DNA of 64,000 nt, taken from contig NZ_HE978635.1 in the NCBI RefSeq assembly GCF_000312045.1, positions 34,756-98,755 of the forward strand, given 5' to 3'. The number at the start of each line of letters is the position of its first letter. Position 1 is the first letter of the stretch. Both the position numbers and the translations under genes were made by a program. A model generated the notes under the pieces. That model saw only the letters and a list, made by a program, of their open reading frames with translations. It did not search any database and was not told the DNA's origin. This document shows, piece by piece, positions 1 to 8,781 of this stretch. The stretch is from Noviherbaspirillum massiliense JC206 (GTDB lineage: Bacteria > Pseudomonadota > Gammaproteobacteria > Burkholderiales > Burkholderiaceae_D).

Positions 1-469
1 GGTTGTTCAGCCCGAGGATATTGCCGACATTGTCGTAGCGGTAGGCCAGGTTTTGCAGCGTGCGGCCCTGCCCGCTGGCTTCCAGGCTGTTCAACCGGCG
101 GTTTTGCGGGTGGTAGGTGTACTGGGTGCGGATGCCGTTGCCATACGCCATGTACGCGCGCTGCTCGAACTTGTCGTATTCCAGGCGCGTCAGGTACGTG
201 AACAGCTGGCCCTGTTTCTGGCCCTGGGCAAACTGCACGTTGCCGCCGGCGTCATACGCAAAGCTCAAGACTTCCCCATCCGGGTAGACCAGGCGCTGCA
301 AGCGGCCAAAGGTGTCGAACAGGTAATCGGTGGTCCAGACTTCCGGGCTGTTGGGGCTGTTGCCCTGGGTCTTGGAGGCGACGATGTAGTCGACCGCTTC
401 ATTGAAGACGCCAGCTTGGCCGAAGCCAATCAAATTGTTAAAGAACGGAGCGGATGGCAGGCGATGAAA
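1..469 (-). pseudogene. RHS/YD-repeat protein fragment, 5'-truncated and cut by the left edge
   Basis: Read leftwards on the minus strand, this is the middle of an RHS-repeat protein of the TccC/SpvB-like type. Repeat units such as DTFGRLQRLVYPDGE, LEYDKFEQRAYMAYGNG and LAYRYDNVGNILGLNN are visible. The frame opens right after a TAG at 470-472. No start codon with a ribosome binding site and no RHS N-terminus precede it, so the 5' part is missing. The conserved core and variable tip would lie beyond the window. It sits directly downstream of another RHS tip and its candidate immunity gene, the usual position of a silent 'orphan' RHS cassette. It could instead be a decayed gene; recognition as RHS is secure, function is not. 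Confidence 0.75.
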
Positions 470-589
470 CTATGCCGCGTTTGATCCTATATGTTTGCCT
501 TGGACGAAAGGTAAGACCTGGCCCTGATATTCCGAATAAATGTTAATCGTGGTTTGTCCCCTATTAGCCTTTGGACGGGACAGACAACT

Positions 590-994
590 TTAAAAAAACC
601 TGGGTGGCCATCCCTTACCAAAGATCAGGATTGGTACAACAGTAATCAGTACCAAGATAGAGGAAACGGAAGAAGTAATTATTTCTAACTTAAATGGAAC
701 ACTAACCCCTTTCTTTATCATCACGAATGAAAAAATTAATATGGCGATCCAGAGCAGCAGAATTAATCTAGAAGACAGAACGATTAATCCTGACGCCTTT
801 TTATAGGCGTCGTAATACTGCTTAACTTTATTAGGGTCGTTATACGTATTCTTTTTTTCAAATATTAGTTCTTTATCGTGTCCCTTCACGAAAAAGATGA
901 CTTTATCGATAGAAAAAGCTACCGGAATACTTATATAGAAAAACACGATAGCAACAATATAAAAGTTCCTTATATTCATATTCATTACTTCCAT
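590..994 (-). CDS. Small three-helix membrane protein, candidate RHS immunity protein
   Basis: This 134-residue protein is not one I recognise by family. It has three strongly hydrophobic segments, at about residues 8-29, 70-93 and 103-126, with a charged loop between the first two (about 35-68, rich in Lys, Asp and Tyr). That points to an inner-membrane protein. The DNA is clearly AT-rich compared with the rest of the window. It starts 29 bases after the stop of an RHS protein whose C-terminal tip is variable, on the same strand, which is the standard place for the cognate immunity gene of an RHS toxin. An immunity role is inferred from position and size only. A membrane immunity protein would fit a toxin acting in the membrane or periplasm. 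Confidence 0.6.
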   Translation of the reverse strand: MEVMNMNIRNFYIVAIVFFYISIPVAFSIDKVIFFVKGHDKELIFEKKNTYNDPNKVKQYYDAYKKASGLIVLSSRLILLLWIAILIFSFVMIKKGVSVPFKLEIITSSVSSILVLITVVPILIFGKGWPPRFF

Positions 995-1023
995 GTTCAG
1001 TCGTACTACATTAAAGGAACGGC

Positions 1024-2376
1024 TTAAGGAGCTGGCATATCTGATGGTTTAACGTCGTACCCCATGTTTCTCATTCCATAGTTCCACCTATCTGCTGGCT
1101 TACTAATGTCCCCCTTGAAAGGAGGGAGTCCCATTAAAGAACCTGGAACGCTGTAGATAGGGCTGGACTGTTTTGCTGAAGATTCAATAAAGCCGAAGAA
1201 CCCTCCTTTTTTAGCTGCCTCATAAAGAGGTTGTACCAAATGCTGCTCTTGCGAAAGGGTTTTCGCGTCCCACTTAAATGCATCGTCACCTTTTAAGGTT
1301 GGTCCGTTATATAGAGCTCTGAGCTTTGGGAGAGCATCTTCAAAGATAGATCGGTTTCCGTCATTAGCAAAATTACGAATGTTAGAGCTAAAGTCACCTA
1401 TTGTTTGTGCCATTACATCAACGCCGCGAGCAACATTAGACGCCGCACCAGGCCACTTCGTCTCAAATCCCTTTTGATCCGTAGCGCTTTGGAACCATGC
1501 GTAAAAATCTTGGCGTTGCCCAATAGTAGAGTATTCCTTTGCACCGTTTGCTTGTTGTAAGTTATAAGCGTTTGCGGATTTCCATGTATCCATGTTGAAA
1601 ATCCGATGATATGGATGCCAGTCCCCGGGGCCTAAATCTTTACCAACTGATAGTTCAGCATTTCCATCTGGATCAATGAATTTCAACGGATTGTGACTCG
1701 TGTATGTGTACAGTGCTAATCGAGTGGACTTAAATGTTCCTCCATTTCTCTTTCCGTCTAAATATGCAGCCAATATCGGATCCGGGCTCTGCCACACGCT
1801 GGTCCTTGGGTCGTAATACCGCGCCCCGAAGTAATACAGCCCCGTCTCTTCATCCAGTTCCTTGCCGGTAAACAGGTACGGCGTGCGCTGGGTATTGCTG
1901 CTTTCCTGCACCCAGGTTTCGCCAAACGGGAAGTATTCCAGGTGTTCATACGGCCGCCCGCTCACATCGGTCACATAGCTCGATGAACCGAGATGGTCGG
2001 GATGGTAGAAGTACAGGAAGTTGTCCTGGTTGGTGGCCGTGCCGGCGCCCGGGGTCGCCGGTGCCGGGTTGGCATAGTGCGGGTTCTTTTCCAGGTTGCG
2101 CGCGCGCTGCGCCGCCACCGCACTGCGCTGCTGGATGCCCATGGCATTCAGGATGCCCGAGGCGCGCTGGGCCGGCGCCGGCAAGCGGCTGCTGGTGCCG
2201 TTGTTGCCCGTGCCACTGGGCTCCGTGCCGCCATTGAGCGCTTTCACCCCCGGCACCAGGGCCGTGGCTATTCTTGTCGTGCCAATGAACACGTGCTTGG
2301 ATGCCACTTCGCGGTTCCTGACCGTGAACCACTGGTTCACGTACACGGTCTCGCCTTGCGGCCCGCGCTTGATCAC
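1024..2376 (-). CDS. RHS core with variable C-terminal toxin-like domain, 5'-truncated
   Basis: The 450 residues hold the end of an RHS protein. The RHS-associated core is clear: FYHPDHLGSSSYVTD, YLFTGKELDEETGLYYFGAR and YYDPRTSVWQSPDPIL (about residues 123-202), ending in the hallmark DPDG at 235-238. After it comes an unrelated region of about 212 residues (about 1024-1662) that I do not recognise; it contains IGQRQDFYAWF and two runs of Gly/Pro-rich sequence. The GTG at 2376 is only the first possible start. The same frame carries RHS repeats (YVYDDQGERV, CRYDANGNQTGWDHDRNG) up to 2568, where a TGA at 2569-2571 stops them. The gene is therefore a truncated RHS tip. Base composition becomes AT-rich in the variable tip, as expected for an exchangeable toxin module. 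The membrane protein downstream is its likely immunity partner. Confidence 0.8.
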   Translation of the reverse strand: MIKRGPQGETVYVNQWFTVRNREVASKHVFIGTTRIATALVPGVKALNGGTEPSGTGNNGTSSRLPAPAQRASGILNAMGIQQRSAVAAQRARNLEKNPHYANPAPATPGAGTATNQDNFLYFYHPDHLGSSSYVTDVSGRPYEHLEYFPFGETWVQESSNTQRTPYLFTGKELDEETGLYYFGARYYDPRTSVWQSPDPILAAYLDGKRNGGTFKSTRLALYTYTSHNPLKFIDPDGNAELSVGKDLGPGDWHPYHRIFNMDTWKSANAYNLQQANGAKEYSTIGQRQDFYAWFQSATDQKGFETKWPGAASNVARGVDVMAQTIGDFSSNIRNFANDGNRSIFEDALPKLRALYNGPTLKGDDAFKWDAKTLSQEQHLVQPLYEAAKKGGFFGFIESSAKQSSPIYSVPGSLMGLPPFKGDISKPADRWNYGMRNMGYDVKPSDMPAP

Positions 2377-2568
2377 CCGCTCACCCTGGTCGTCGTAGAC
2401 ATAGCTCTTTTCATGGCCATTGTCGAAGAGTGACTGGATGCGGTTTTCATCATCCCAGATGATGGTGCGGCGGGTGCCATTCCTGTCATGGTCCCAGCCG
2501 GTCTGGTTGCCATTGGCATCGTAGCGGCAGGCGAGCTTATCAAAGGTATGCCGAACCAGGCCCGCGGT
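2377..2568 (-). pseudogene. Upstream remnant of the RHS reading frame
   Basis: The frame of the RHS tip continues here without any ATG, GTG or TTG. It encodes recognisable RHS repeat sequence (HTFDKLACRYDANGNQ, RTIIWDDENRIQSLFDNG) as far as a TGA at 2569-2571. Beyond that no RHS similarity can be read in any frame, so 2569 marks the breakpoint where the 5' part of the gene was lost or where the cassette recombined in. Confidence 0.7.
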
Positions 2569-2753
2569 TCATGAATTACAGGTGCTTGCCTGCCTCTACT
2601 GATTGACACTGGAATCCGAGAGTTGGGATGCCGAGCAAGTTAGCGCTCAGTGGATGGCCGAAAAGAGGACAAAAAGAGAACTGCGATCATTTTGTGTGAT
2701 GGCTTAGGAAGAATGAAACGCGATGCTTAATCCCGGGAGAAAATGCGTCGAAT

Positions 2754-3788
2754 CTACGCCGTGTTCTGATCCACTCCGCACACCGCCGCCGTTGGCGTCG
2801 CCTGCGCCGCATCCTTGGCCGCCTGCACCCGCACCGCCTCAGGCAAGACAACGCCGTTCTTCACGGCGGTCAGTTCGGCCAGGATGGAGATGGCGATTTC
2901 CGCCGGCGTCTTGCTGCCGATGTACAAGCCGATCGGGCCGTGCAGGCGCGCGATCTGTTCTTCGGTCAGGTCGAATTCCTTCAGGCGTTCGCGCCGCTTG
3001 GCATTGTTGGCGCGCGAGCCGATGGCGCCGACGTAGAAGGCCTCGGACTTCAGGGCTTCCATCAGCGCGAGGTCGTCCAGCTTGGGGTCGTGCGTGAGCG
3101 CCACCACCGCGCTGCGCCTGTCGAGACGCATTTCCAGCACGAGGTCGTCCGGCATGGCATGCACCAGGTCGGCGCCCTCCACCTGCCAGCCCTGGCGATA
3201 TTCCTCGCGCGGATCACAGACGGTGACGTGGTAATCCATGCCCAGCGCGATCTGGGCGAGGAAACGCGACAATTGCCCGGCGCCGATGATCAGGAGCCGC
3301 CAGCGCGGCCCGTGTATCGTGGTCAATGCCGAGGCCGATACCTGCAGGCTCATGCCGCAGTTTGCGGGCCCCAGGCTCACTTCTCCCGAAAACAGGTCGA
3401 GCCGGCGCGCCACCAGTTCGCGCCGGGCCAGCCGCTGCAGCAGCTCCGCGATGCGGCTGCGTTCCGACAAAGGCTCAATCGCGAGCTGGATGGTTCCGCC
3501 GCAGGGCAGGCCGAAGCGGTGCGCTTCATCCGCGGTGATCCCGTAGGTCACGATTTCCGGGCTGGCGCGCGTGATGCCTTCGCTGCGCACGCGGGCGACC
3601 AGGTCATCCTCGATGCAGCCGCCGGACACCGAACCGACCACCTGCCCGTCTTCGCCGATCGCGAGCATCGCGCCTTCCGGCCGCGGGCTGGAACCCCAGG
3701 TCTTGATCACGGTGACCAGTTCGCATTTGCGTCCGTCATCCAGCCAGTTCGCGCATGTCTTCAGCACTTCGAGGTCGATCGTGTCCAT
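2754..3788 (-). CDS. coxI: XdhC/CoxI-family molybdenum cofactor insertion protein
   Basis: This 344-residue protein has the two-part XdhC/CoxI architecture. The N-terminal XdhC_CoxI domain has VIKTWGSSPRPEGAMLAI and SVSGGCIEDDLV (about residues 27-62), and the C-terminal Rossmann domain opens with LLIIGAGQLSRFLA (about 185). Family members bind and hand over sulfurated molybdenum cofactor to xanthine dehydrogenase-type enzymes. It is transcribed away from the coxSLM genes, with 274 bases between the two starts, so it is the natural maturation factor for that enzyme rather than for the separate xdh operon near 50 kb, which has its own XdhC. The gene symbol is by analogy with Oligotropha coxI. 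Confidence 0.85.
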   Translation of the reverse strand: MDTIDLEVLKTCANWLDDGRKCELVTVIKTWGSSPRPEGAMLAIGEDGQVVGSVSGGCIEDDLVARVRSEGITRASPEIVTYGITADEAHRFGLPCGGTIQLAIEPLSERSRIAELLQRLARRELVARRLDLFSGEVSLGPANCGMSLQVSASALTTIHGPRWRLLIIGAGQLSRFLAQIALGMDYHVTVCDPREEYRQGWQVEGADLVHAMPDDLVLEMRLDRRSAVVALTHDPKLDDLALMEALKSEAFYVGAIGSRANNAKRRERLKEFDLTEEQIARLHGPIGLYIGSKTPAEIAISILAELTAVKNGVVLPEAVRVQAAKDAAQATPTAAVCGVDQNTA

Positions 3789-4062
3789 GTTTGCCTCTTC
3801 CTGGTCAGGTACCCGGCAGGCGCGCCGCGATTGCGCGTGCAGCTCACAGATGTTTCTTCACGGCTTCAATCGTGTTGCCGCGCCACGAACCGGTGCAACT
3901 GACAGTAGCGTTCTTGCCGATAACGGCATTTGAGTTTGCACAAACAGTTTTCTACGTATGGCGGTACGGTTGCCCTTAGAACTCATTTAATTATCGCGAT
4001 CACATCCCGCGCCGAAGCCCCATTCGGATTAATACGCAGCAAGCCCACAAGAGGAGACAGAA

Positions 4063-4539
4063 ATGGCCGTCAACCTATCCCTGACCGTCAACGGCAGGCC
4101 AGTGCGCGCGGATGTGGATCCGCGTACCCTGCTCGTGCAGTTCATCCGCGACAACCTGCAACTGACCGGCACGCATGTCGGCTGCGACACCAGCCAGTGC
4201 GGCGCGTGCACCGTGATCGTCAACGGCAATGCCGTGAAATCCTGCTCCGCCCTGGCCGCGCAATTCCAGGGGGCGCAAATCACCACCATCGAAGGCATCA
4301 GCGGCCCGAATGGCGAACTGCATCCGATGCAGGCGGCGTTCAAGGAATGCCACGGCCTGCAATGCGGCTTTTGCACGCCGGGCATGGTGATGAATGCCAT
4401 CGATGTGGCGCAGCACTATGCGGCACCGGACGAGGCGGTGATCCGCGATCAGCTCGACGGCAACATGTGCCGCTGCACCGGTTACCACAACATCGTGAAA
4501 GCGGTGCAGGCAGGCGCCGCCGGCATGAGAGGAGCCTGA
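4063..4539 (+). CDS. coxS: CoxS-like [2Fe-2S] small subunit of a molybdo-flavoenzyme
   Basis: The 158-residue protein has the two iron-sulfur domains of the xanthine oxidase family small subunit. The plant-type ferredoxin cluster motif is [16 protein letters not shown] with a fourth Cys in VKSCSA, and the helical second domain has CGFCTPGM and CRCTGYHN. It passes electrons from the molybdenum site to the FAD subunit. GAGGAGACAG precedes the ATG. The next gene starts one base after its stop, so the two are translationally coupled. Length and motifs are typical; there is no signal peptide, so the enzyme is cytoplasmic. Confidence 0.93.
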   Translation: MAVNLSLTVNGRPVRADVDPRTLLVQFIRDNLQLTGTHVGCDTSQCGACTVIVNGNAVKSCSALAAQFQGAQITTIEGISGPNGELHPMQAAFKECHGLQCGFCTPGMVMNAIDVAQHYAAPDEAVIRDQLDGNMCRCTGYHNIVKAVQAGAAGMRGA

Positions 4540-4540
4540 C

Positions 4541-6940
4541 ATGAATGCACCCGTTGTTGACGCCGGCACCGGCATCGGTGCTTCCGTGCGCCGCAAGGAA
4601 GATTACCGCTTCACTACCGGCAGCGGCAAATATACCGACGATGTGCAGATGGTCGGCCAGACCTATGCCTGTTTCCTGCGCTCGCCGCATGCCCATGCGG
4701 CGATCAGAAGCATCGACAAGGAGCAGGCGTTGCAGGCGCCGGGCGTGGTGGCCGTGCTGACCGGCGAAGACCTGGCGGCCGACAAGGTCGGCGGCCTGCC
4801 CTGCGGCTGGCTGATCACCGACGTCAACGGCCAGCCGATGAAGGAGCCGCCGCATCCGGCGCTGGCGCAGGGCAAGGTGCGCTATGTGGGCGACCCGGTG
4901 GCAGTGGTGATTGCCGACAGCTACCTGCAGGCCCGGGACGCAGCCGAGCTGATCGACGTGGATTATGAAGTGCTGCCGGCGGTGGTCGATGGACGTGCAG
5001 CGCTGCAGCCGGGCGCGCCGGCACTGCATGAGCTCGCACCCGACAACAAGTGCTACACCTGGTCGATTGGCGACAAGGCGGCTGTGGATGAAGCATTCCG
5101 CCGAGCCCATCATGTGACAAAGCTCGACATCCACAACAACCGGCTGGTGCCGAATGCGATCGAGCCGCGCGCCGCGCTCGGCCATTACAACCGCGCCGAC
5201 GACAGCTATACCCTGTACGTGGCGAACCAGAACCCGCATGTGGAGCGCCTGCTGCTGACCGCCTTCGTGCTCGGCCTGCCGGAACACAAGGTGCGCGTGA
5301 TTGCGCCGGACGTCGGCGGCGGCTTCGGCTCGAAAATTTTCCTGTACGGAGAAGAAGTGGTCGTGACCTGGGCTTCGAAGAAAGTCAACCGCCCGGTCAA
5401 GTGGACGGCCGACCGCTCCGAAGCCTTCCTCGCCGATGCGCACGGGCGCGACCACGCAACGCAAGCCGAACTGGCGCTCGACCAGGACGGCAAGTTCCTG
5501 GCGATGCGGGTGCATACCGTGGCCAACCTCGGCGCCTATCTCTCGACCTTCGCGCCATCGATCCCGACCATCCTCTACGCCACGCTGCTGGCAGGCCAGT
5601 ACACCACACCGGCGATTTACTGCGAAGTGGATGGGGTGTTCACCAATACCACGCCGGTCGATGCCTATCGCGGCGCGGGGCGCCCGGAGGCAGCCTATGT
5701 GGTCGAGCGGCTGGTATCGGCCGCGGCGCGCGAGATGAACATCGACCAGGCGGACATCCGCCGCCGCAACTTCATTACCGAATTCCCGTACCAGACCCCG
5801 GTGGCGCTCCAATACGATACCGGCGACTTCCATGCCTGCCTCGACGGCGCAATGGAACTGGCCGATGTGGCCGGCTTCCCGGCCCGGCGCGCGGAAGCGG
5901 AACGGCGCGGCAAGCTGCGCGGCCTCGGCTATTCCACCTATATCGAAGCCTGCGGGCTGGCGCCGTCCAACATCGCGGGCGCGCTCGGCGCGCGTGCCGG
6001 CCTGTACGAGGTGGGCGAGATCCGGGTGCATCCGACCGGCAGCGTGACGGTGTTCACCGGCTCGCACAGCCACGGCCAGGGGCATGAAACCACATTCGCG
6101 CAAATCGTCGCCACGCGCCTCGGCGTGCCCTTCGAGCAGGTCGACATCGTGCACGGCGATACCGGCCGCGTTCCCTTCGGCATGGGCACCTATGGTTCAC
6201 GCTCGCTGGCGGTCGGCGGCTCGGCCATCATGAAGGCGCTGGACAAGATCGAGGCCAAGGGCAAGAAGATCGCGGCGCACCTGCTGGAAGCGGCGGACAG
6301 CGACATCGAGTTCAAGGATGGCCAGTTCACCGTCGCCGGCACCGACCGCAGCGTGCCGTTCGCGCAGGTGGCGTTCTCCGCCTATGTGCCGCACAACTAT
6401 CCGCTCGACAAGCTGGAGCCCGGGCTGAACGAGACCGCCTTCTACGACCCGACCAATTTCACTTATCCGGGCGGCGCGCATATCTGCGAAGTGGAAGTCG
6501 ACCCCGAGACCGGCGCAGTCCAGATCGTCGGCATGACGGCGGTGGACGACTTCGGCAAGATCGTCAATCCCATGATCGTCGAAGGCCAGGTGCATGGCGG
6601 GCTCGCGCAAGGCATCGGCCAGGCGCTGGTGGAAAACTGCGTGTACGACCCGGAAAGCGGGCAGCTGCTGTCCGGCAGCTACATGGATTACGCCATGCCG
6701 CGCGCCGGCGACCTGCCGAGCTTCAAGGTCGGCAATCGCGTCACGCCCTGCACCCACAATCCGCTCGGCGCCAAGGGTTGCGGGGAGGCCGGCGCGATCG
6801 GCTCGCCGCCCGCAGTCATCAATGCCGTCATCGATGCGCTCGCGCCGCTTGGCGTGACCGATATCGACATGCCGGCGACGCCGGAACGGGTCTGGCGCGC
6901 CATCCAGTCCGCGCGGCCAGCCGCACAACAAGCTGCATGA
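4541..6940 (+). CDS. coxL: Form II CoxL-like molybdopterin-binding large subunit
   Basis: This 799-residue protein is the catalytic subunit of a xanthine-oxidase-family enzyme. It has the Ald_Xan_dh N-terminal fold followed by the molybdopterin-binding part with [19 protein letters not shown]-like ([15 protein letters not shown]) and, near the C-terminus, the [10 protein letters not shown] segment carrying the catalytic Glu. The active-site loop reads AYRGAGR (residues 375-381, bases 5663-5683). Genuine aerobic CO dehydrogenases (form I) have AYxCSFR there, with the Cys that binds copper. AYRGAGR defines form II, whose physiological substrate is unsettled. The gene lies between coxS and coxM in the canonical order S-L-M variant. 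I am sure of the family; calling it a CO dehydrogenase would overreach. Confidence 0.92.
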   Translation: MNAPVVDAGTGIGASVRRKEDYRFTTGSGKYTDDVQMVGQTYACFLRSPHAHAAIRSIDKEQALQAPGVVAVLTGEDLAADKVGGLPCGWLITDVNGQPMKEPPHPALAQGKVRYVGDPVAVVIADSYLQARDAAELIDVDYEVLPAVVDGRAALQPGAPALHELAPDNKCYTWSIGDKAAVDEAFRRAHHVTKLDIHNNRLVPNAIEPRAALGHYNRADDSYTLYVANQNPHVERLLLTAFVLGLPEHKVRVIAPDVGGGFGSKIFLYGEEVVVTWASKKVNRPVKWTADRSEAFLADAHGRDHATQAELALDQDGKFLAMRVHTVANLGAYLSTFAPSIPTILYATLLAGQYTTPAIYCEVDGVFTNTTPVDAYRGAGRPEAAYVVERLVSAAAREMNIDQADIRRRNFITEFPYQTPVALQYDTGDFHACLDGAMELADVAGFPARRAEAERRGKLRGLGYSTYIEACGLAPSNIAGALGARAGLYEVGEIRVHPTGSVTVFTGSHSHGQGHETTFAQIVATRLGVPFEQVDIVHGDTGRVPFGMGTYGSRSLAVGGSAIMKALDKIEAKGKKIAAHLLEAADSDIEFKDGQFTVAGTDRSVPFAQVAFSAYVPHNYPLDKLEPGLNETAFYDPTNFTYPGGAHICEVEVDPETGAVQIVGMTAVDDFGKIVNPMIVEGQVHGGLAQGIGQALVENCVYDPESGQLLSGSYMDYAMPRAGDLPSFKVGNRVTPCTHNPLGAKGCGEAGAIGSPPAVINAVIDALAPLGVTDIDMPATPERVWRAIQSARPAAQQAA

Positions 6941-6953
6941 GGAGGAGATCAGC

Positions 6954-7751
6954 ATGTATGCATTCCAACTGCACCAGCCGAAGAGTCTGAGCGAAGTCGC
7001 CGCCCTGCTCGCCGATCCGGATGCGCAACCGCTCGCCGGCGGCCAGAGCCTGGTGGCTGCAATGAAGCTGCGCCTCGCTTCGCCCGGCAGCCTAGTCGAT
7101 CTCGGCGGCATTCCGGAGCTGCGCGGCATCCGCCGCGAAGGCGATGCGATCCTAATCGGTGCCATGACCCGGCATGCCGAAGTGGCCGCGTCCGAGGAAG
7201 TGCGGCAGGCGATTCCTGCCCTGGCTTACCTCGCGGGCGACATCGGCGACCGTCAGGTGCGCAACATGGGCACCATTGGCGGCTCGCTCGCCAACAATGA
7301 TCCGGCGGCCTGCTACCCCGCCGCAGTGCTGGCACTGGGCGCCACGATCCGGACCAGCAGCCGGGAGATCGCGGCCGACGATTTCTTCCTGGGCATGTAT
7401 GAAACCGCGCTGACGCATGATGAAATCATCTCCGCCGTCAGCTTCCCGATTCCGCGCAGGGCGGCTTACATGAAATTCATCAATCCGGCCTCCCGGTTTG
7501 CCCTGGTCGGCGTGTTCGTCAGTCAGGACACGGCCGGTGCGGTACGGGTGGCGGTAACGGGCTGCGCCGGCTGCGCTTTCCGCGCTACCGAACTGGAACA
7601 GGCGCTGTCCGCGGACTTTTCGCCGGAAGCGGCAAAGTCGGTCAGGATTGCTCCCGGTGGACTGAACTCCGACCTCCACGCCAGCGCGGAATATCGCGCC
7701 CATCTGATTCCCGTGCTGGCTGGTCGTGCGGTGGCGAGGGCGCTGGAGTAG
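6954..7751 (+). CDS. coxM: CoxM-like FAD-binding medium subunit
   Basis: At 265 residues this is a normal-length FAD-binding subunit of the molybdo-hydroxylase family. The two flavin-contact motifs are present: AGGQSLVAAMKLR (about residue 28) and MGTIGGSLANNDPAA (about 104), followed by the C-terminal CO_deh_flav_C region. It relays electrons from the [2Fe-2S] subunit to its acceptor. A strong ribosome binding site, GAGGAGGAG, lies just before the ATG, and only 13 bases separate it from coxL. It ends 10 bases before a perfect inverted repeat that separates the structural genes from the maturation genes. Confidence 0.92.
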   Translation: MYAFQLHQPKSLSEVAALLADPDAQPLAGGQSLVAAMKLRLASPGSLVDLGGIPELRGIRREGDAILIGAMTRHAEVAASEEVRQAIPALAYLAGDIGDRQVRNMGTIGGSLANNDPAACYPAAVLALGATIRTSSREIAADDFFLGMYETALTHDEIISAVSFPIPRRAAYMKFINPASRFALVGVFVSQDTAGAVRVAVTGCAGCAFRATELEQALSADFSPEAAKSVRIAPGGLNSDLHASAEYRAHLIPVLAGRAVARALE

Positions 7752-7760
7752 AGCGTGGAC

Positions 7761-7785
7761 CTCCTTCCCCTGCAAGGGGAAGGAG
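7761..7785. repeat. Perfect 10-bp inverted repeat between coxM and coxD
   Basis: CTCCTTCCCC and GGGGAAGGAG form a perfect 10-bp stem with a five-base loop (TGCAA). It has no T-run, so it is more likely an intergenic repeat or RNA-processing/stabilising hairpin than a terminator. It also provides a purine-rich stretch just before an ATG at 7789 that mimics a ribosome binding site. Confidence 0.7.
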
Positions 7786-7857
7786 AGAATGACCTTCTTC
7801 AATTCCCACAGGCGATACCGAGAGCACCTCGTATCCATACCTATCCAGCCCAACCCC

Positions 7858-8781
7858 ATGCCTGTCACTCCGCTCCCCTCTTCCGTCGATGAAGTCATGC
7901 AACTCCTGTCGGCGCAAGACTATGTCGGCGAGCGGCATCTGGCTACCACGCTTTACCTCGCGATGACCATGGGCCGGCCGCTGTTCCTCGAAGGCGAGGC
8001 TGGCGTGGGCAAGACCGAAATCGCCAAGGTGCTGGCGAGCGGCCTGAAGCGCAGATTGGTGCGCCTGCAATGCTATGAAGGACTGGATATCGCGAGCGCG
8101 GTGTACGAATGGAATTACCCGCGCCAGATGATCGAGATCCGGCTGGCGGAAGCGGCGGGGCAGGCATCGAAAGATGTGCTGGCAAACGACATCTTCAGCG
8201 AGCGCTTCCTGGTCCGGCGGCCCCTGCTGCAGGCACTGGAAGCTTCGGAGAACGGGCCGCCGGTCCTGCTGATCGACGAGCTCGATCGCACCGATGAACC
8301 CTTCGAAGCCTACCTGCTGGAAGTGCTCGCGGAATACCAGGTGAGCATTCCGGAAATCGGCACCATCAAGGCGGAAGAGCCGCCACTGGTCGTCATCACG
8401 TCCAATCGCACGCGGGAAATCCATGATGCGGTCAAGCGCCGCTGCTTCTACCACTGGGTCGATTACCCGGACAAGGCGCGCGAGTTCGAGATCATCCGGC
8501 GCAAGGCGCCCCAAGCCGCGGAGACCTTGAGCCGCGAAGTCGTCGCCTTCATTGCCAAGCTGCGGCAGATGGAACTGTACAAGGCGCCGGGGGTGGCCGA
8601 GTCGATCGACTGGGCGGCGGCGCTGGCCGCGCTCGACCGGGTCAGCCTCGACCCGGAAGCAGTCGGCGCCACGCTCGGCATCGTGCTGAAATATCAGGAC
8701 GACATCGGCAAGTTCGACAGCGCGACGGTCGCGCAACTGGTGGAGCAGGCGCGCAGCGATGCTTCCGGCTTCCAATCATGA
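7858..8781 (+). CDS. coxD: MoxR-family AAA+ ATPase, CoxD-like
   Basis: This MoxR-type AAA+ ATPase has Walker A GEAGVGKTEIAK, Walker B VLLIDELDR and a sensor region with VVITSNRTREIHDAVKRR. In Oligotropha, CoxD is an AAA+ chaperone needed to build the Cu-S-Mo centre together with CoxE and CoxF; here the partner enzyme is form II, so its exact job is open. I start it at the ATG at 7858 (307 residues) because family similarity begins with SSVDEVMQLLSAQDY. An ATG at 7789 has a better-looking Shine-Dalgarno, but that sequence is one arm of a hairpin. The stop overlaps the next start (ATGA). Confidence 0.88.
   Translation: MPVTPLPSSVDEVMQLLSAQDYVGERHLATTLYLAMTMGRPLFLEGEAGVGKTEIAKVLASGLKRRLVRLQCYEGLDIASAVYEWNYPRQMIEIRLAEAAGQASKDVLANDIFSERFLVRRPLLQALEASENGPPVLLIDELDRTDEPFEAYLLEVLAEYQVSIPEIGTIKAEEPPLVVITSNRTREIHDAVKRRCFYHWVDYPDKAREFEIIRRKAPQAAETLSREVVAFIAKLRQMELYKAPGVAESIDWAAALAALDRVSLDPEAVGATLGIVLKYQDDIGKFDSATVAQLVEQARSDASGFQS

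Noticed and set aside
2569-2753. Transposase remnant at the RHS breakpoint
   Set aside because: Short frames on both strands were read, but none resembles a transposase, and no terminal inverted repeat was found.
4340-6154. Long open frame (about 600 codons) on the minus strand opposite coxL
   Set aside because: It lies wholly across well-supported coxL/coxS coding sequence, is His/Arg-rich in the way typical of antisense frames in GC-rich DNA, and has no ribosome binding site or recognisable domain. The same reasoning removed the long frames opposite the CoA-transferase (14756-16081), the arabonate dehydratase (41381-43105) and xdhA (49865-51526).
7789-7857. ATG at 7789 as the coxD start
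   Set aside because: The apparent Shine-Dalgarno is one arm of a perfect hairpin and the extra 23 residues do not look like the MoxR family. Kept as an alternative only.
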